DNA from: Chaenocephalus aceratus | Taxonomy: Eukaryota > Chordata > Actinopteri > Perciformes > Channichthyidae | Direction: 5' to 3' | NCBI GenBank assembly: GCA_023974075.1 | Contig: CM043808.1 | Location: 25,489,578 to 25,553,577 of the forward strand | DNA: 64,000 nucleotides | Shown here: positions 1 through 10,949 of the stretch, piece after piece | Numbering within the stretch: position 1 is the stretch's first letter | Layout: each line of letters begins with the position of its first letter | Made by a program: the position numbers and the translations under genes | Notes under the pieces: generated by a model | Databases searched by the model: none | Told to the model about the DNA's origin: nothing | Seen by the model: the letters and a program-made list of their open reading frames with translations, nothing else

Positions 1-3
1 AAA

Positions 4-103
4 NNNNNNNNNNNNNNNNNNNNNNNNNNNNNNNNNNNNNNNNNNNNNNNNNNNNNNNNNNNNNNNNNNNNNNNNNNNNNNNNNNNNNNNNNNNNNNNNN
101 NNN
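4..103. other. Assembly gap (100 N)
   Basis: Exactly 100 consecutive N, the usual placeholder for a scaffold gap of unknown size. Features touching the left edge may be truncated by it. Confidence 0.99.
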
Positions 104-454
104 AAATTGTCCAGAAGGAGGAGAATTCAGAAGCGAGTAGGAGATAAACTTTGTATACAGTTTTTTCTGCCACATTTGAAGTTCTAGTTTTTAAACTCAG
201 AGTGAGCATTTGCAAGTATTTGAGGGGTTTGTCTTGCTCCATTGGCTGTGAATTCTGTTAGGTTTGTGTGTTCCCTAAAGGCGGAAGTGACCACATGCAG
301 AAAAAAACGCCCAATCATGTTTTAGTGCGTCTCAAGTAGGCGGGGCAATAATAACTTCAGAACGTCTTTCATTTGTTTGTTCACTTGTTCAACATTTGTT
401 TCATTGTTAAAAATCAACTTATCATTTTTAGTTGTTTATTAAATATGATATCAT
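104..454. other. No gene recognised
   Basis: AT-rich sequence between the gap and the first LINE fragment. I see no splice-flanked coding segment, terminal repeat or RNA gene here. Confidence 0.5.
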
Positions 455-1572
455 TGCTACCGGGGTGGTGGTTCCCCTTTTTAAAAAGGGGGATCAGAGG
501 GTGTGGTGCCAATTACAGAGGCATCACACTACTCAGCCTCCCGGGAAAGTTTTACTCTAAGGTACTCGAAGGAGGGTCAGGCCGATTGTCGAAACTCAGA
601 TTGAGGAGGAACAATGCGGATTCCCACCTGGTCCGTGAACGACGGATCAGCTTTTACTCTCGCAAGGATCCTGGAGGGGGCCTGGGAGTACGCTTATCCG
701 GTCTACATGTGTTTTTGTAGACTTGGAGAAGGTGTATGACCGAGTTCCCAGGGAGTTACTGTGGGAGGTGCTGCGGGAGTATGGGGTGAGGGGGGTCTCT
801 ACTCAGGGCCATCCAATCTCTGTACTCCCAAAGCGAGAGCTGTGTCCGGGTCCTCGGCAGTAAGTCGGACCCATTTCCGGTGAGGGTTGGCCTCCGCCAG
901 GGCTGCGCTTTGTCACCAATCCTGTTTGTAATATATATGGATCGGATTTCGAGGCGTAGTCGTGGGGTCTGCAGTTCGGTGGACTAAGGATTGCACCACT
1001 GCTTTTTGCAGATGATGTGGTTCTAATGGCTTCATCGGTCTGCGACCTTCAGCACTCACTGGATCGGTTTCGCAACCGAGTGTGAAACGGCTGGGATGAG
1101 GATCAGCACCCATGGCCATGGTTCTCAGCAGGAAACCGATGGACTGTCCACTCCAAGTAGGGAATGAGTCCTTACCCCAGTGAAGGAGTTCAAGTATCTC
1201 GGGGGCTTGTTCTCGAGTGAGGGAACAATGGAGCGTGAGATGGGCCGGAGTATCGGAGCAGCACTGCAGTCGCTTTACCGCACCGTTGTGACGAGAAGGG
1301 AGCTGAGCCAGAAGGCAAAGCTCTCTGTCTACCGGGCCATTTTCGTTCCTACCCTCACCTATGGTCATGAAGGATGGGTCATGACCGAAAGAACGAGATC
1401 GCGGATACAAGCGGCCGAGATGGGTTTTTCTCCGCCGGGTGGCTGGTGTCTCCTTAGGGATAGAGGTGAGAAGTTCGGTCATCAGGGAGGGACTCGGAGT
1501 TGAAGCCGCTCCTCCTTCGCGTCGAAATGAGCCAGTTGAGGTGGTTCGGGCACCTAGTTAGGATGCCACCTG
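455..1572 (+). mobile_element. LINE reverse-transcriptase remnant (RTE/Rex3-like), 5' part
   Basis: Decayed reverse transcriptase of a non-LTR retrotransposon, readable only by switching frames. In order there are a NYRGITLLS-like motif (about 508-545), DLEKVYDRVP (about 723-755), GLRQGCALSP (about 892-922), the palm motif LLFADDVVLM (about 1000-1028) and KEFKYLGGLF (about 1183-1212), followed by a thumb-like region ending RMPPG near 1572. Several stops and frameshifts interrupt it, so it is dead. The 5' end is truncated, with no endonuclease. The reading continues at 2037 after a nested insertion. The RTE/Rex3 assignment is from remembered fish LINEs and is less certain than the RT call itself. 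Confidence 0.8.
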
Positions 1573-2036
1573 GGCAACACACTCTCACGCGCTAAGCGTC
1601 CAATAGCGACGTTTGGTCAGTGTCCGTGGCGTCCAATTGTGACGCTCCTAGGCTCCTTCAGCATCATAAAGGGCCGCAAATAGCTTTCAACTGATTGCAA
1701 TGTATTCCCATCTGCGTCGGGATTTGACGCTCATGGAAGCACGGCATTCGTTTATGTCGGCTGCCCTTAAAGGCAATGTGAGCATCCATTCCCATTGGAT
1801 AACGGAGAATTGTACACCCGAAAGTATTCCTCTTACTGTCGATTGATTTTACAGTGATATCTGCACTACTCATCGACAAAAAAAACACCAGATTATCCTT
1901 GTTAATTACACAACATTGATTGGTTTTAAAGTGTGTGCAATGCTTTTGTATTTTCCCCCTTCGATCCGGAGAAACAAATATTTTTTCTGAGTAAAGGATG
2001 GCAAAAGACACTACACTACCCAGAATCCCCAGCTAT
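1573..2036. mobile_element. Insertion nested in the LINE, related to the 7538-10572 family
   Basis: This segment interrupts the LINE C-terminus between the RMPPG motif and the DYISSLAWERLGIP motif. It begins caacacactctcacg, which resembles the caacccagtctcacgg terminus of the element at 7538. Near its right end it carries gacactacactaccca and the following ccccagctatc, almost as at about 8100-8133 inside that larger element. No open frame or clear target duplication was found. Confidence 0.55.
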
Positions 2037-2290
2037 CGGTTGGGATTATATCTCTTCGCTGGCCTGGGAGCGCCTTGGGATCCCCCAGTCAGAGCTGGTT
2101 GATGTCGCCAGGGAAAGGAAAGCTTGGGGCTCTCTGCTGGAACTGCTACCCCCGCGACCCGACCACGGATAAGCGGGAGAAGATGGATGGCTCATTGCTA
2201 CATATGTTGATGCTTCTCTGCATTTTCTTGAAATTATGAGGGTACTGGTTGACGCAGAACCTGCTTTCATTAATATGTCCCTTAAATTGA
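2037..2290 (+). mobile_element. LINE fragment, 3' end
   Basis: Continuation of the LINE interrupted at 1573. The frame at about 2038-2172 reads DYISSLAWERLGIPQ, then an acidic/arginine stretch and LLELLPPRP before a stop, as at the C-terminus of many fish RTE/Rex-like LINEs. The remainder to about 2290 is probable LINE 3' UTR abutting the 3' end of the neighbouring ZP gene on the other strand. Confidence 0.7.
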
Positions 2291-2517
2291 CCACAGAAGA
2301 TGCAATACATTGATAAAAGCGACTAAATAAATAAATGTGGCTTTTTTTTCAAATTCGTTTATTTTTTTCACAATACACGAGTTGTTAATGTCATCCATCA
2401 ATATAAAAGGCAGTACAGTACATTCATTGATAAAACTGTTCCCCTGGTCCCAAACAAAACAATGAACACAATTACATAAGGTGCAAATGACAAAATGTAA
2501 ACACTTGTAGAACATAT

Positions 2518-5500
2518 TCAAAGGTTAGACAGAATAATTGCCCCAGAGGAGATCTGCCTTTGGCGTGTTGAGTCGGTGCTTCTTCGCTCTGCAAAACAAG
2601 TAAAGATTACCAACTGCACATCCAGATCGACTACATTTGTTCAGACTCGGTCACTTACCCTTTTTTACACCTGCAGGTCTTGAGTAGCTCTGACCTGGAG
2701 GATGCACACACTGGCCCTGCAGGGAGCATCTGCCTGGCTGCTTGTGTCACAAATCACTGCATCACAGTGGACGTAGATCTGTGGACAGACGGGATGATTT
2801 ATTGCACATGGCTACATGCAGCAGTGGCCAAAAGACTCCAGATTTGGATTTACAAGTCTTACCTGGTCTTTCAGAACCTCGTCATCTTTAGTGAAAGTGA
2901 ACATCTTTACAGAGAAGCGCTTGATGTGGGACGGGACTAAAAGTCTGGAGTCACTCACAACGGGATGGAAAATTGTTGCATAGCTGTCATTGCGATTCTC
3001 ACAGCTAGTAAAGGAATTCGAAAGTTAATAAAGCAGCAGTTAAACAAATGAAATGAGTAGTTAGTAGTTAGTTTTGCACAACATTACCTGTCCACAATGA
3101 TGTCCCAGCTTGGCAGAGATGTCCTATCTTCATAAAGGGTTGCCCAACAGTTCTCAGCAATGAGTTCCAAGTGCGGGTCGGTAGAATGCATCAGCTCCAC
3201 CTCAAAATACAGAGGCTGCTGCAGATATTTCACCACTGGATAATCCTCTGCTTGGTAGAAGAGCTCGTAGGATGGATCTGCAGGAGAAGAGTGCCGTTAG
3301 AGACAGGAGGCCTGGACATTTACAGTTTCATGTCATTTCAAACCTTTATTTAATCAGATTGGTCCCTTGAGATCATAGATCTCTTTTTCAAACGGAGACC
3401 TGCAAACAGTGTTTTGTATGCATGAACAAGATGTTGTAAAATTCCACCATGCCTTGGGAAAGCCTCATCTGCACCATCAGCTGCCCGGTGCCGATCTCTG
3501 CAGCAGGCTCATAGGTTCTTGGTTTAGCGCTGAAGGAAACAGTCTGAGTCTCATTGACCACATAGAAGCAGGAAATGGTTTGCCTATTAGGGGAAAAAAA
3601 ATATATATAAATGCATACATTGAAGGTGTTCATCTCCAATTATACAGAATCAAATATTTTACCTGTAATCAGGATCAACTGGTGATGTGTTGGCTGCTCC
3701 TTTGGCGTTGTTGTAAGACAGGCGGATCTCATTTTCATACATCATGTAATTGTCAAAGAACTATTTAACAACAAAAATGCATTAACATTTGACAAAAAAC
3801 CCTTTTGATATTTAAATGCGATTCAGACTCACCGTTCTGGTGGTTCCACAGGTATCCACACTGAAGGAGAAATATGCAACACGATCGTCGCTGAACTGTG
3901 GTGTGCAGGACTGGTCCTTTAGCGTCAGCTGACTTGGCTTCAGATTACGAGTCGATTCAACCTTCACAGCCACAGCGGTCATTGTGCCATTGGGGTGGCA
4001 CTCTGCAGGAAGAAGCAGGCAATGTGTAAAGCAACACAAATCCATCAATTAAAGCAACAAATATACTTGCATGTTCCATCTTACCTGTTGCTTTCAAGGG
4101 GAAGTAGCAAGCCAGATAGAGATCAGCAAGCACCCAGTCGTTTGCACGATCCAACAGAAGCAGGTCAATTCTGGATTTGACTGATTCTGCAGTGAGCAGC
4201 TGTGGAAAAGAAAGTAAAGTTAGCCAATGCAGAAGATCTATGGTGGGATTTTGTAGTTTTGACATACCTCGAAAACAGCGTCCTTGGCAGTGTATGGCAG
4301 AATGAGGCTGAGGTGTGTGCCGTTCTCATAGAAATTGTAGTCTTCAGCCATCTCAGCAGTCAGCTCTCGAGGTCCAACGATAGCCTTGAAATTAGAGCCG
4401 TGACTCCCGAACTTCACGCTGATGTAAAACTGGTTCTGGTCACAGGTGCCAGCCATGATGGGTAGCACTAGAGCAGCAAAACATGCATTATCCATTTGAT
4501 TGTGTAGCTTTTACTCTAAAATGTTTGATTTAATTTTAGAAAACACAATTTGCATGAAGATATTGTCAAAAGCAAATTCAATATGATCTCACCAACATCC
4601 TGCAGAGAGGCCCGCAGGTCGACCGGGAGAGCAAAAGGAGTTTCTTCAGGCAGGACGATCAACCCAAAGATCAGAGGGAGGAAGTAGGATGTAACCAAGC
4701 GCTCAGGATTCTGCAACAAATGAAATAAAAGCTCAGCAACACTGAAAATATGTTGGTACAAAGTGATATTTTGAATCTATAATGTCATACATGTTTTAAG
4801 ACAACATCGGCATCAAAGGGCACTTGAAGAGAGAAGCTCTTGGAGCCATTAGCCAAGCTGTGTTCCTGGACTGTGAAGCCTTTGGCATTGCTCTCCTCAA
4901 CAGTGAGGACCCCGGTGGAGAAGGTGATGTTCCTCAGCTCAACGTCATGGAGGAAGGTTCCCAAGAGAACGCTGAACACCCGAGTCTCTGGGACAGTATC
5001 TGAGGAACAGAAAGTGGCAGGTTACAACTTCTAAACCAGCCTCAACATTGATAGAGAAAAATGTAGTAGTTGGATTGAGTTGAAATGTGACTTACCATCC
5101 TGGATTTGGGGAGATTGAGGCATCAGAGGGGTCATGATGGGGAACAAAACCTTGTATCTGGTATCATCTTGGGTGTCATCTTCTCTCCACAGTACCTCAA
5201 GCATGGGCTCCACAAAGTAGGTGATGTGGTACTGGTAATCTGGGGCATGGCTCTGCAATAATGCATGACATTTCAATAAAACATGCAAATGCACTAGTGA
5301 CTCTTGCATTTCTAATCTAGAGATTTCCCCAACCTTGTAGTAACCATCAGGCGACCCCACTGGGATCTCGACGACGATGTGGAAGTCTGTGGTGCTCAGT
5401 GTGTACCCCCGTGCGGCCATCTGAGATCTATCAAGCCTCTGCCCGTTGATTCCCATGTGCATTTCTGAGACTGTAATTCTGCCGTCCAACAAAGGAGTCA

Positions 5501-7333
5501 CACGGCGAGGTACGTGCCAAGAGATCATATCCTCGGTGAAGAGGACGCCACCTGTTAATGACAAAATGGAGCTGTTGAGGTTAACTGTGCAACAATTAAG
5601 CTTACTGTGAATGCAATATGTTGCTCAGGACTCACCTTTGGGACAAGCAGCTGCCAAGTTCACTACATTCAGACCCTGTGGTGCCATGTAGTAGGCGCTC
5701 ACCCTGAAAACTTCCATGGGGACTCCAGCCACCTAAAGAGAGGAGAGGTTTAATATAATTGACAAGGAGGGAAAGGAAATAAACACTGTATAGGAGTGTG
5801 TTGCTTACATCCTCTGAATAAGTCTCTGCTGTATTGTACGGGCTTCGCATAACCAGACGACTAGAGGTAGTTTTGGCAGCGTAGCCGGCTTGTTCAGCCT
5901 CTTGCAACACCATGGCCACTGGTTCTGGGGTGTAAAACGTCATCTTCCAGATACCTTGTGATGCACCAGAGGCCTACAGGAAAGAACAAATAATGAAATC
6001 CTCATTGGTGTAGGGAGGAATTAAACTGTAGTATCTGAACAGTTTAATTCAACATACTTCAAGATTGGCGTTGAGCTTCTCGTCTTTACCATCCCGAGTC
6101 TGACCCTTAGCTTCAGCATCAAGGGTCGCCATGTGGTGGGAAACCTAAAACATAAAATGGTGGTTTTAGCATTCGTTTCCATACACACAAGATGGTGGAC
6201 TCATCAATATAAAGATGACCTACTTCCATGTAGTTCCTGTCGCAGAGGATCTCCCTGGAGGCCCAGCGAGTGTAGCTGCAAGTCTGAGACACATCATGAC
6301 TGACCACGTCTGATGGATTCTCGCCGTACATCTGAAGTCTCAAGCCAACGTTAAATGTAGCATCATCCTATAAATATATAAAAAAACTAAATTAAGTGAA
6401 ACTCCGCAATATTCTTTGGTTCCAGCTTCTTTGTCATTTAAAATGTAATATCCTTGCCTTCAGGGACACATTTGAAGTCTAAATGGATATTTGTGTATGT
6501 AACAAACAAGTCAAGAAAGTACCTAGTAGATTAATAGAGGAATACAGTTTTGAGTGGAGCAGTGCTACTATTTTAGGGATGTACCAAACAAAAAGGGAAA
6601 TGTACTTTGGGTCTTTTAACGGTAAGGGGTTACAAATAAATTCAGGGAAACACAAAAATGGGAGCAACCATGCGTTTGTTGAGCCATTAATTCAGTCACT
6701 TGCGACAGAATTAGCACAGCTAAACTTGGTAGAAAATTACATTGAATGCTGTTAAACCACTTTAGCTCAAAACAAACCTTGTTGTCCACAAAGCAGCCCA
6801 TCAGGGAGGTGTAGATTCTGGTGTTACCCCACGGGTCAGACTCCATGCTGTATCCACACTGAGCAGCCATGCTAGGTGTTAACAAAATGTGCTTGGTGCC
6901 ATCTGAGGGGAGAAAATAAGCTTTGTCAGGGACCCCTTTCCTCAGTGATGAACCAATCAGCTGCATTATTAGCAGTTAATACTTACTGATAGCCTCCACC
7001 TCAAGCTGGTTTCCCACTGCTAAAGCCTTGTCCAACGACAGTCTCATTACATTTGCGGCACAGTCAGACCTTAACCCACTGCCTGTTAAAAGAAAAGGCT
7101 TGTGAGGAGAATGTAAACCGACTTAATATGCCGTGTACAATTACTTAATGAAAATTGAAGCTTACTTGACTGCAAATATAGCTTCAAATTAGACCTGGCT
7201 TGACCCAAGATGATAGCTGCAGCCATCCATAACAAACTTGAACACATAAAACACATCATTTAGAGACAATTAAGTACACACATAGAAAGAAATGTACAAG
7301 AAATGTAACTTACATGTTCCCAAGCCTCAGCAT
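2518..7333 (-). CDS. zpax: ZPAX-like egg envelope glycoprotein, gene 1 (frameshift near the C-terminus)
   Basis: Secreted zona pellucida domain protein of the egg envelope. Exons: 7333-7314, 7236-7166, 7082-6987, 6902-6778, 6367-6224, 6144-6058, 5973-5809, 5732-5636, 5551-5334, 5252-5096, 4999-4791, 4710-4593, 4467-4268, 4199-4085, 4002-3833, 3760-3663, 3583-3453, 3277-3088, 3004-2863, 2778-2659, 2588-2518. The first 19 sum to 2553 nt, exactly 851 codons with no stop. Exon 1 starts MLRLGN and exon 2 continues a hydrophobic signal peptide (LLWMAAAIILGQA). The ZP-N half begins in exon 15 (ECHPNGTM, about residue 608) and the ZP-C half lies in exons 17-20 (QPLYFEVELM, NCWATL). Intron 17 has a GC donor. 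Exon 20 is one base out of phase, so the predicted protein stops early; the conserved tail (RRSTD, then SSGAIIL) is in another frame. AATAAA on the minus strand lies at 2363-2358. The ZPAX name is by remembered similarity. Confidence 0.82.
2659..2778 (-). other. Exon 20 of ZP gene 1 with apparent 1-nt frameshift
   Basis: The exon enters in frame (IYVHCDAVICDT, matching VFVHCEVVICD of gene 2). That frame ends at GTG TAA near the 3' edge. The frame needed downstream contains CSLQGQC and joins exon 21 to give RRSTDSTRQRQ and SSGAIIL, like the SVTSGPIII tail of gene 2. Exon 20 is 120 nt here, whereas gene 2's counterpart ends in phase 1. The indel must lie at roughly 2720-2750. Either a real lesion or an assembly error would explain it. 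Confidence 0.6.
3340..3402 (-). repeat. LINE 3' tail fragment in an intron of ZP gene 1
   Basis: The sequence aacctttatttaatcagatt followed by gagatcatagatctc is the reverse complement of the tail at 8925-8985, a CR1/L2-like LINE 3' end. It lies in the intron between exons 17 and 18 and does not touch the splice sites. Confidence 0.6.
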
Positions 7334-7462
7334 GTTGCAGTTTGTAAGCAGTAAAACCAAAAAGAATACAGTCAGTATCAGCGATTGCCCAGCACACCTT
7401 CCAACAAAAACACAAGTCTAAAAGGAAGGGGACTGGATGATTAACTGAGACATCAGCAGCTG

Positions 7463-7470
7463 CTTTATAT
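7463..7470 (-). promoter_or_regulatory. Probable TATA box of ZP gene 1
   Basis: ATATAAAG reads on the minus strand about 130 nt upstream of the start codon at 7333. Initiation 25-30 nt downstream would leave a 5' UTR of about 100 nt. The spacing fits a tissue-specific TATA promoter; this is not experimentally supported here. Confidence 0.5.
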
Positions 7471-7513
7471 TCCACTTAATGACAAAGCACAGGTGAGGCT
7501 TGTTAAGGATTCT

Positions 7514-7537
7514 CCACACACACACACACACACACAC
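7514..7537. repeat. (CA)n microsatellite, left flank of the 3 kb inverted-repeat element
   Basis: A short CA run directly abuts the left terminus of the 7538-10572 element. A longer CA run abuts the right terminus, so the element probably inserted into a CA array. Confidence 0.9.
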
Positions 7538-8035
7538 CAACCCAGTCTCACGGCATTTCGTGTTCACCAACATGATTTTTAATCTATTGATTCGTGTTCA
7601 CCAACACGATTTGCCCCTTTTGTTCGTGTTGCACAGCACGATTTTAAAAGCAATGTATTTCTACTGCCTGCAGCACGTCTTTTTCTCCGGTCGGGTCGTG
7701 GGAGACCGGAAGCTGTGTGGTTCATAAAAACATGTTCTTACTCAATATCAAGCCACAATTATTGCTTTTATTTTAAATCGTATAATTTCGGACTTTTTTT
7801 GCCGTCTGTGAGGAAAATAAATGGGGCTCAGAGCCTCAGGATACTGAAATCTGTATTTTTAAATATTTTTTCCTTCTAATTTGTTATTCTTTTCAAAATA
7901 ACACACTGTTATTTACTCACCAATAACACACAATTATCCTTGCTTTTATTTATTGGTTTAATTCCATAATCTCGGGCTTTTTTGGTGTCCGTCAGGAACT
8001 GAATTTCAAAATAAAAATAACCGGAAACAGACGTA
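7538..8035 (+). repeat. Left inverted arm of the 3 kb element
   Basis: Reverse-complementary to about 10030-10572. It contains two copies of a roughly 34-bp motif around gttcaccaacacgat; the right arm has three. Confidence 0.85.
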
Positions 8036-8429
8036 GGCCTATAAGGGACATTTCGAGCATCATTGCGATTGTCAACATTTCTGAGTTTAGGATGGCCGAA
8101 GACACTACACTACCCATAATCCCCAGCTATCATTTAGGACTACAGTCCCCGTAAGGTTACGCAGAGCGTCAAACAGCTGTGTGAAATGGAACGAAATCAC
8201 GCCAGACTATCCAAAACTGGAATCGAACACCCCCCCAGAACTACACATGCTGTCTATTGTGTTTCGCAAAATGTTCTATAGGACGTCTCTACTGAACGTT
8301 TTCGTTTTTCCCACAATTAAAAGTTGCCAGTATTAAACACATTGGTGTTATCAAATGTAAAACATATAATTAATAAATGGGTGAAAATCGCTTGTGTCCA
8401 TAATGCACAGCATTAATATATACCCACAT

Positions 8430-8640
8430 GACAGCTCATTGCTACTTTGTAATTCTACTCCACTACAATTCAGAGGTTAACCTGGTATTTTTACTCCACT
8501 GCATTTATTTGAGTTACTTTGCAGATTCTGATTAATTATGTGAAATATAAACAACCCTTAAATCAGACTTTAGTTACACCTGAGTAAAATTCAGTATCTG
8601 CAATTGACATGAATGGAAACAAGTAATAAAGTATATTCAT
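8430..8640. repeat. Dispersed ctccactacatttat-type repeat inside the 3 kb element
   Basis: Contains ctccactgcatttatttgagttac, resembling the ctccactacatttatctgac segment at about 37900. It may be an older insertion inside the inverted-repeat element. The family is not named. Confidence 0.4.
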
Positions 8641-8924
8641 TACTCGTTATTCTCTACTAATAGTTGATTAAAGACTGTATATTATGGCTATTTTGCACAT
8701 CCCTTTTAAGATTTTCAAAGGTTTATTGACATATCATACACAACTACGGTGTAGTTATGCAATGAATGAAAAACTTGGGTCACAGGTTCCTCAACAGTGC
8801 ATTACAAGACATCTATCAATATGTGTGTACCTCCACCATTAAACTGTCATATTCTTCAGATTTCTTATTCTATCTACATACATAAGAATATAATTAATGT
8901 GTATAATATCATCGCAGGTCTCCC

Positions 8925-8990
8925 TTGAAAAAGAGATCTATGATCTCAATGGGACCAATCTGGTTAAATAAAGGTTTGAAATGAAATGAA
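8925..8990 (+). repeat. CR1/L2-like LINE 3' tail
   Basis: The block tctcccttgaaaaagagatc, then aatgggaccaatctggttaaataaagg, is a common fish LINE 3' end. It matches 3340-3402 in reverse orientation. No coding part is attached. Confidence 0.6.
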
Positions 8991-10029
8991 AATCAGTTAA
9001 AATAAGTGCTTCAACATAGTTAACATTGCAGGAAAGCAATATATTAGACGTTAAGTACTTTGTCAGGCTTAATATTTATCTGTAGATAGATACCCCCAAA
9101 GACCTTAATCTGTTATTTAATGTTTAAATAAAGGTTAATCCGTTTTTTCTGTTTTGCACCTCCTCCTATTAATATCTTTGTACATCCTGCACTAAACTGT
9201 TTTATTGTAGAGATCACTTATAGTATCTTCTTGATTTTTATATTCTATATTTCTATATTTATACTTTCCCCCTATGAAAGTATGTACTCTTAATATTTTT
9301 TTAATCAAATATAACACATAAAAACAATAATTCAATAACGTGCTTTAACCACTAGGAGGTGCACACAAGGTACACACAGCCATAATAACTTTGTATTATT
9401 AGTGTGTATGTACAACATCTGAAGATGTATAGTTTTATGCATGCTTTCACATCATTTTACAGCATATTGCTATACTATTTCAGACTCAGTATTTACATTC
9501 TTACATTCAAAGAAAATCAGTAATATCTTTAAAAACTACAGTCCTTTTCTATCAGCTGTGCACCGTTATGGTGTAAATATAACCTATCTATGAATTAGAT
9601 CAAATGTAAAAGTCAGCCGAATTAGTGTTGATACTGCAAGGAGACGTATTGTGTGAAGAGAAATTGAAGATGTTGTTTAATTGTTGATATATTTATGATC
9701 CACGTCAAGTATTCAGTTTCGGTGGCATTTCTTCCAGTTTTTCCAAAGGTCTTCTCATCAGGGCTCTCTAAATAAAGAACTACGGCAGATCTGTAATATG
9801 TAATGCAGCCGAACCGTGTATTACAATGCCGTTATGTGATGACTTTCAAAGAGAAAAGCAAGAGCACTCGGAATTAAGTATTATTTTATTCTTTTAAAAT
9901 GTTTTCCGGATTTCATATAATATAAACACCAAATCCCAGCATGCATTGCGGCTAACACATCCAATCAGCGAGCTTAAAACCATAGCTGAGGATCTTGGGT
10001 AATCGCTCGAAATGCCTACAGTACATCTG

Positions 10030-10571
10030 TTTTCGGTTATATTTATTTTGAAATTCAGTTCCTGACGGACGCCAAAAAAGCCCGAGATTATGGAATTAAA
10101 CCAATAAATAAAAGCAAGGATAACTGTGTGTTATTGCTGAGTAAATAACAGTGTGTTATTTTGAAAAGAATAACAAATTAGAAGGAAAAAAAGATTTAAA
10201 AAATACAGATTTTAGTATCCTGAGGCTCTGAGCCCCATTTATTTTCCTCACAGACGGCAACAAAAGTCCGAAATTATACGATTTAAAATAAAAGCAATAA
10301 CTGTGGCTTGAAGTAAGAACATGTTTTTATAAACCACACAGCTTCCGGTCTTCCTCGACCCGACCGGAGAAAAAGACGTGCTGCAGCCTGCAGGCACGAA
10401 ACACATTACCAGTAGAAATACATCGCTTTTAAAATCGTGCTGTGCAACACGAAAAAAAGGGGCAAATCGTGTTGGTGAACACGAATCAATAGATTAAAAA
10501 TTGTGTTGGTGAACACGAATCAATAGATTAAAAATTGTGTTGGTGAACACGAAATGCCGTGAGACTGGGTT

Positions 10572-10572
<1 letters not shown>
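10030..10572 (-). repeat. Right inverted arm of the 3 kb element
   Basis: Reverse complement of 7538-8035. It carries three tandem copies of the roughly 34-bp unit containing gtgttggtgaacacgaatc. Confidence 0.85.

Positions 10573-10626
<54 letters not shown>
10573..10626. repeat. (CA)n microsatellite
   Basis: About 54 bases of perfect CA repeat flanking the right end of the 3 kb element. Confidence 0.97.
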
Positions 10627-10628
<2 letters not shown>

Positions 10629-10949
10629 GTGAGCTGATGTATGCCTAGTTTATTAAGAACATATTATAAAACCATATGTATGGAAAGGAAAAACACACAT
10701 TTTTCAGTAGTGTAAAAAAAGTATTTATTGTTCAGCAAAAGTAGATTTGTATTTGATATTATACATATATTACTTTTTTATATTTGAAGAAGCAACAAAA
10801 TAATCCACAGTTAATAATAAATTAAACTTTTCCTTAAAATCACATGTGCTTTTGATTTTTCCTTTGAGTCTCCTTATAATGACTGTAATCTAACACTTGA
10901 TTATTGTTTGTATATATTCTGTATTTATAAAACGGACAAGTCAAATCAA

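Larger units (their letters stand above)
7538..10572. mobile_element. Non-autonomous DNA element with about 500 bp inverted arms
   Basis: The left terminus caacccagtctcacggcatt is matched in reverse complement by the right terminus ending gccgtgagactgggttg. The match continues for about 500 bp on each side (7538-about 8035 and about 10030-10572), with small indels. Shared blocks include gttcaccaacacgat, tttttctccggtcggg, catgttcttact/agtaagaacatg and the atttattttcctcacag block. The roughly 2 kb interior is AT-rich with no open frame longer than 60 codons and no recognisable transposase. Both ends sit in CA repeats, so the target duplication length cannot be read. The superfamily is undetermined. 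Confidence 0.85.

Noticed and set aside
6479..6755. Opposing frames in the intron between exons 4 and 5 of ZP gene 1
   Set aside because: They lie entirely within an intron, lack any domain, and are of a length expected by chance in AT-rich DNA.
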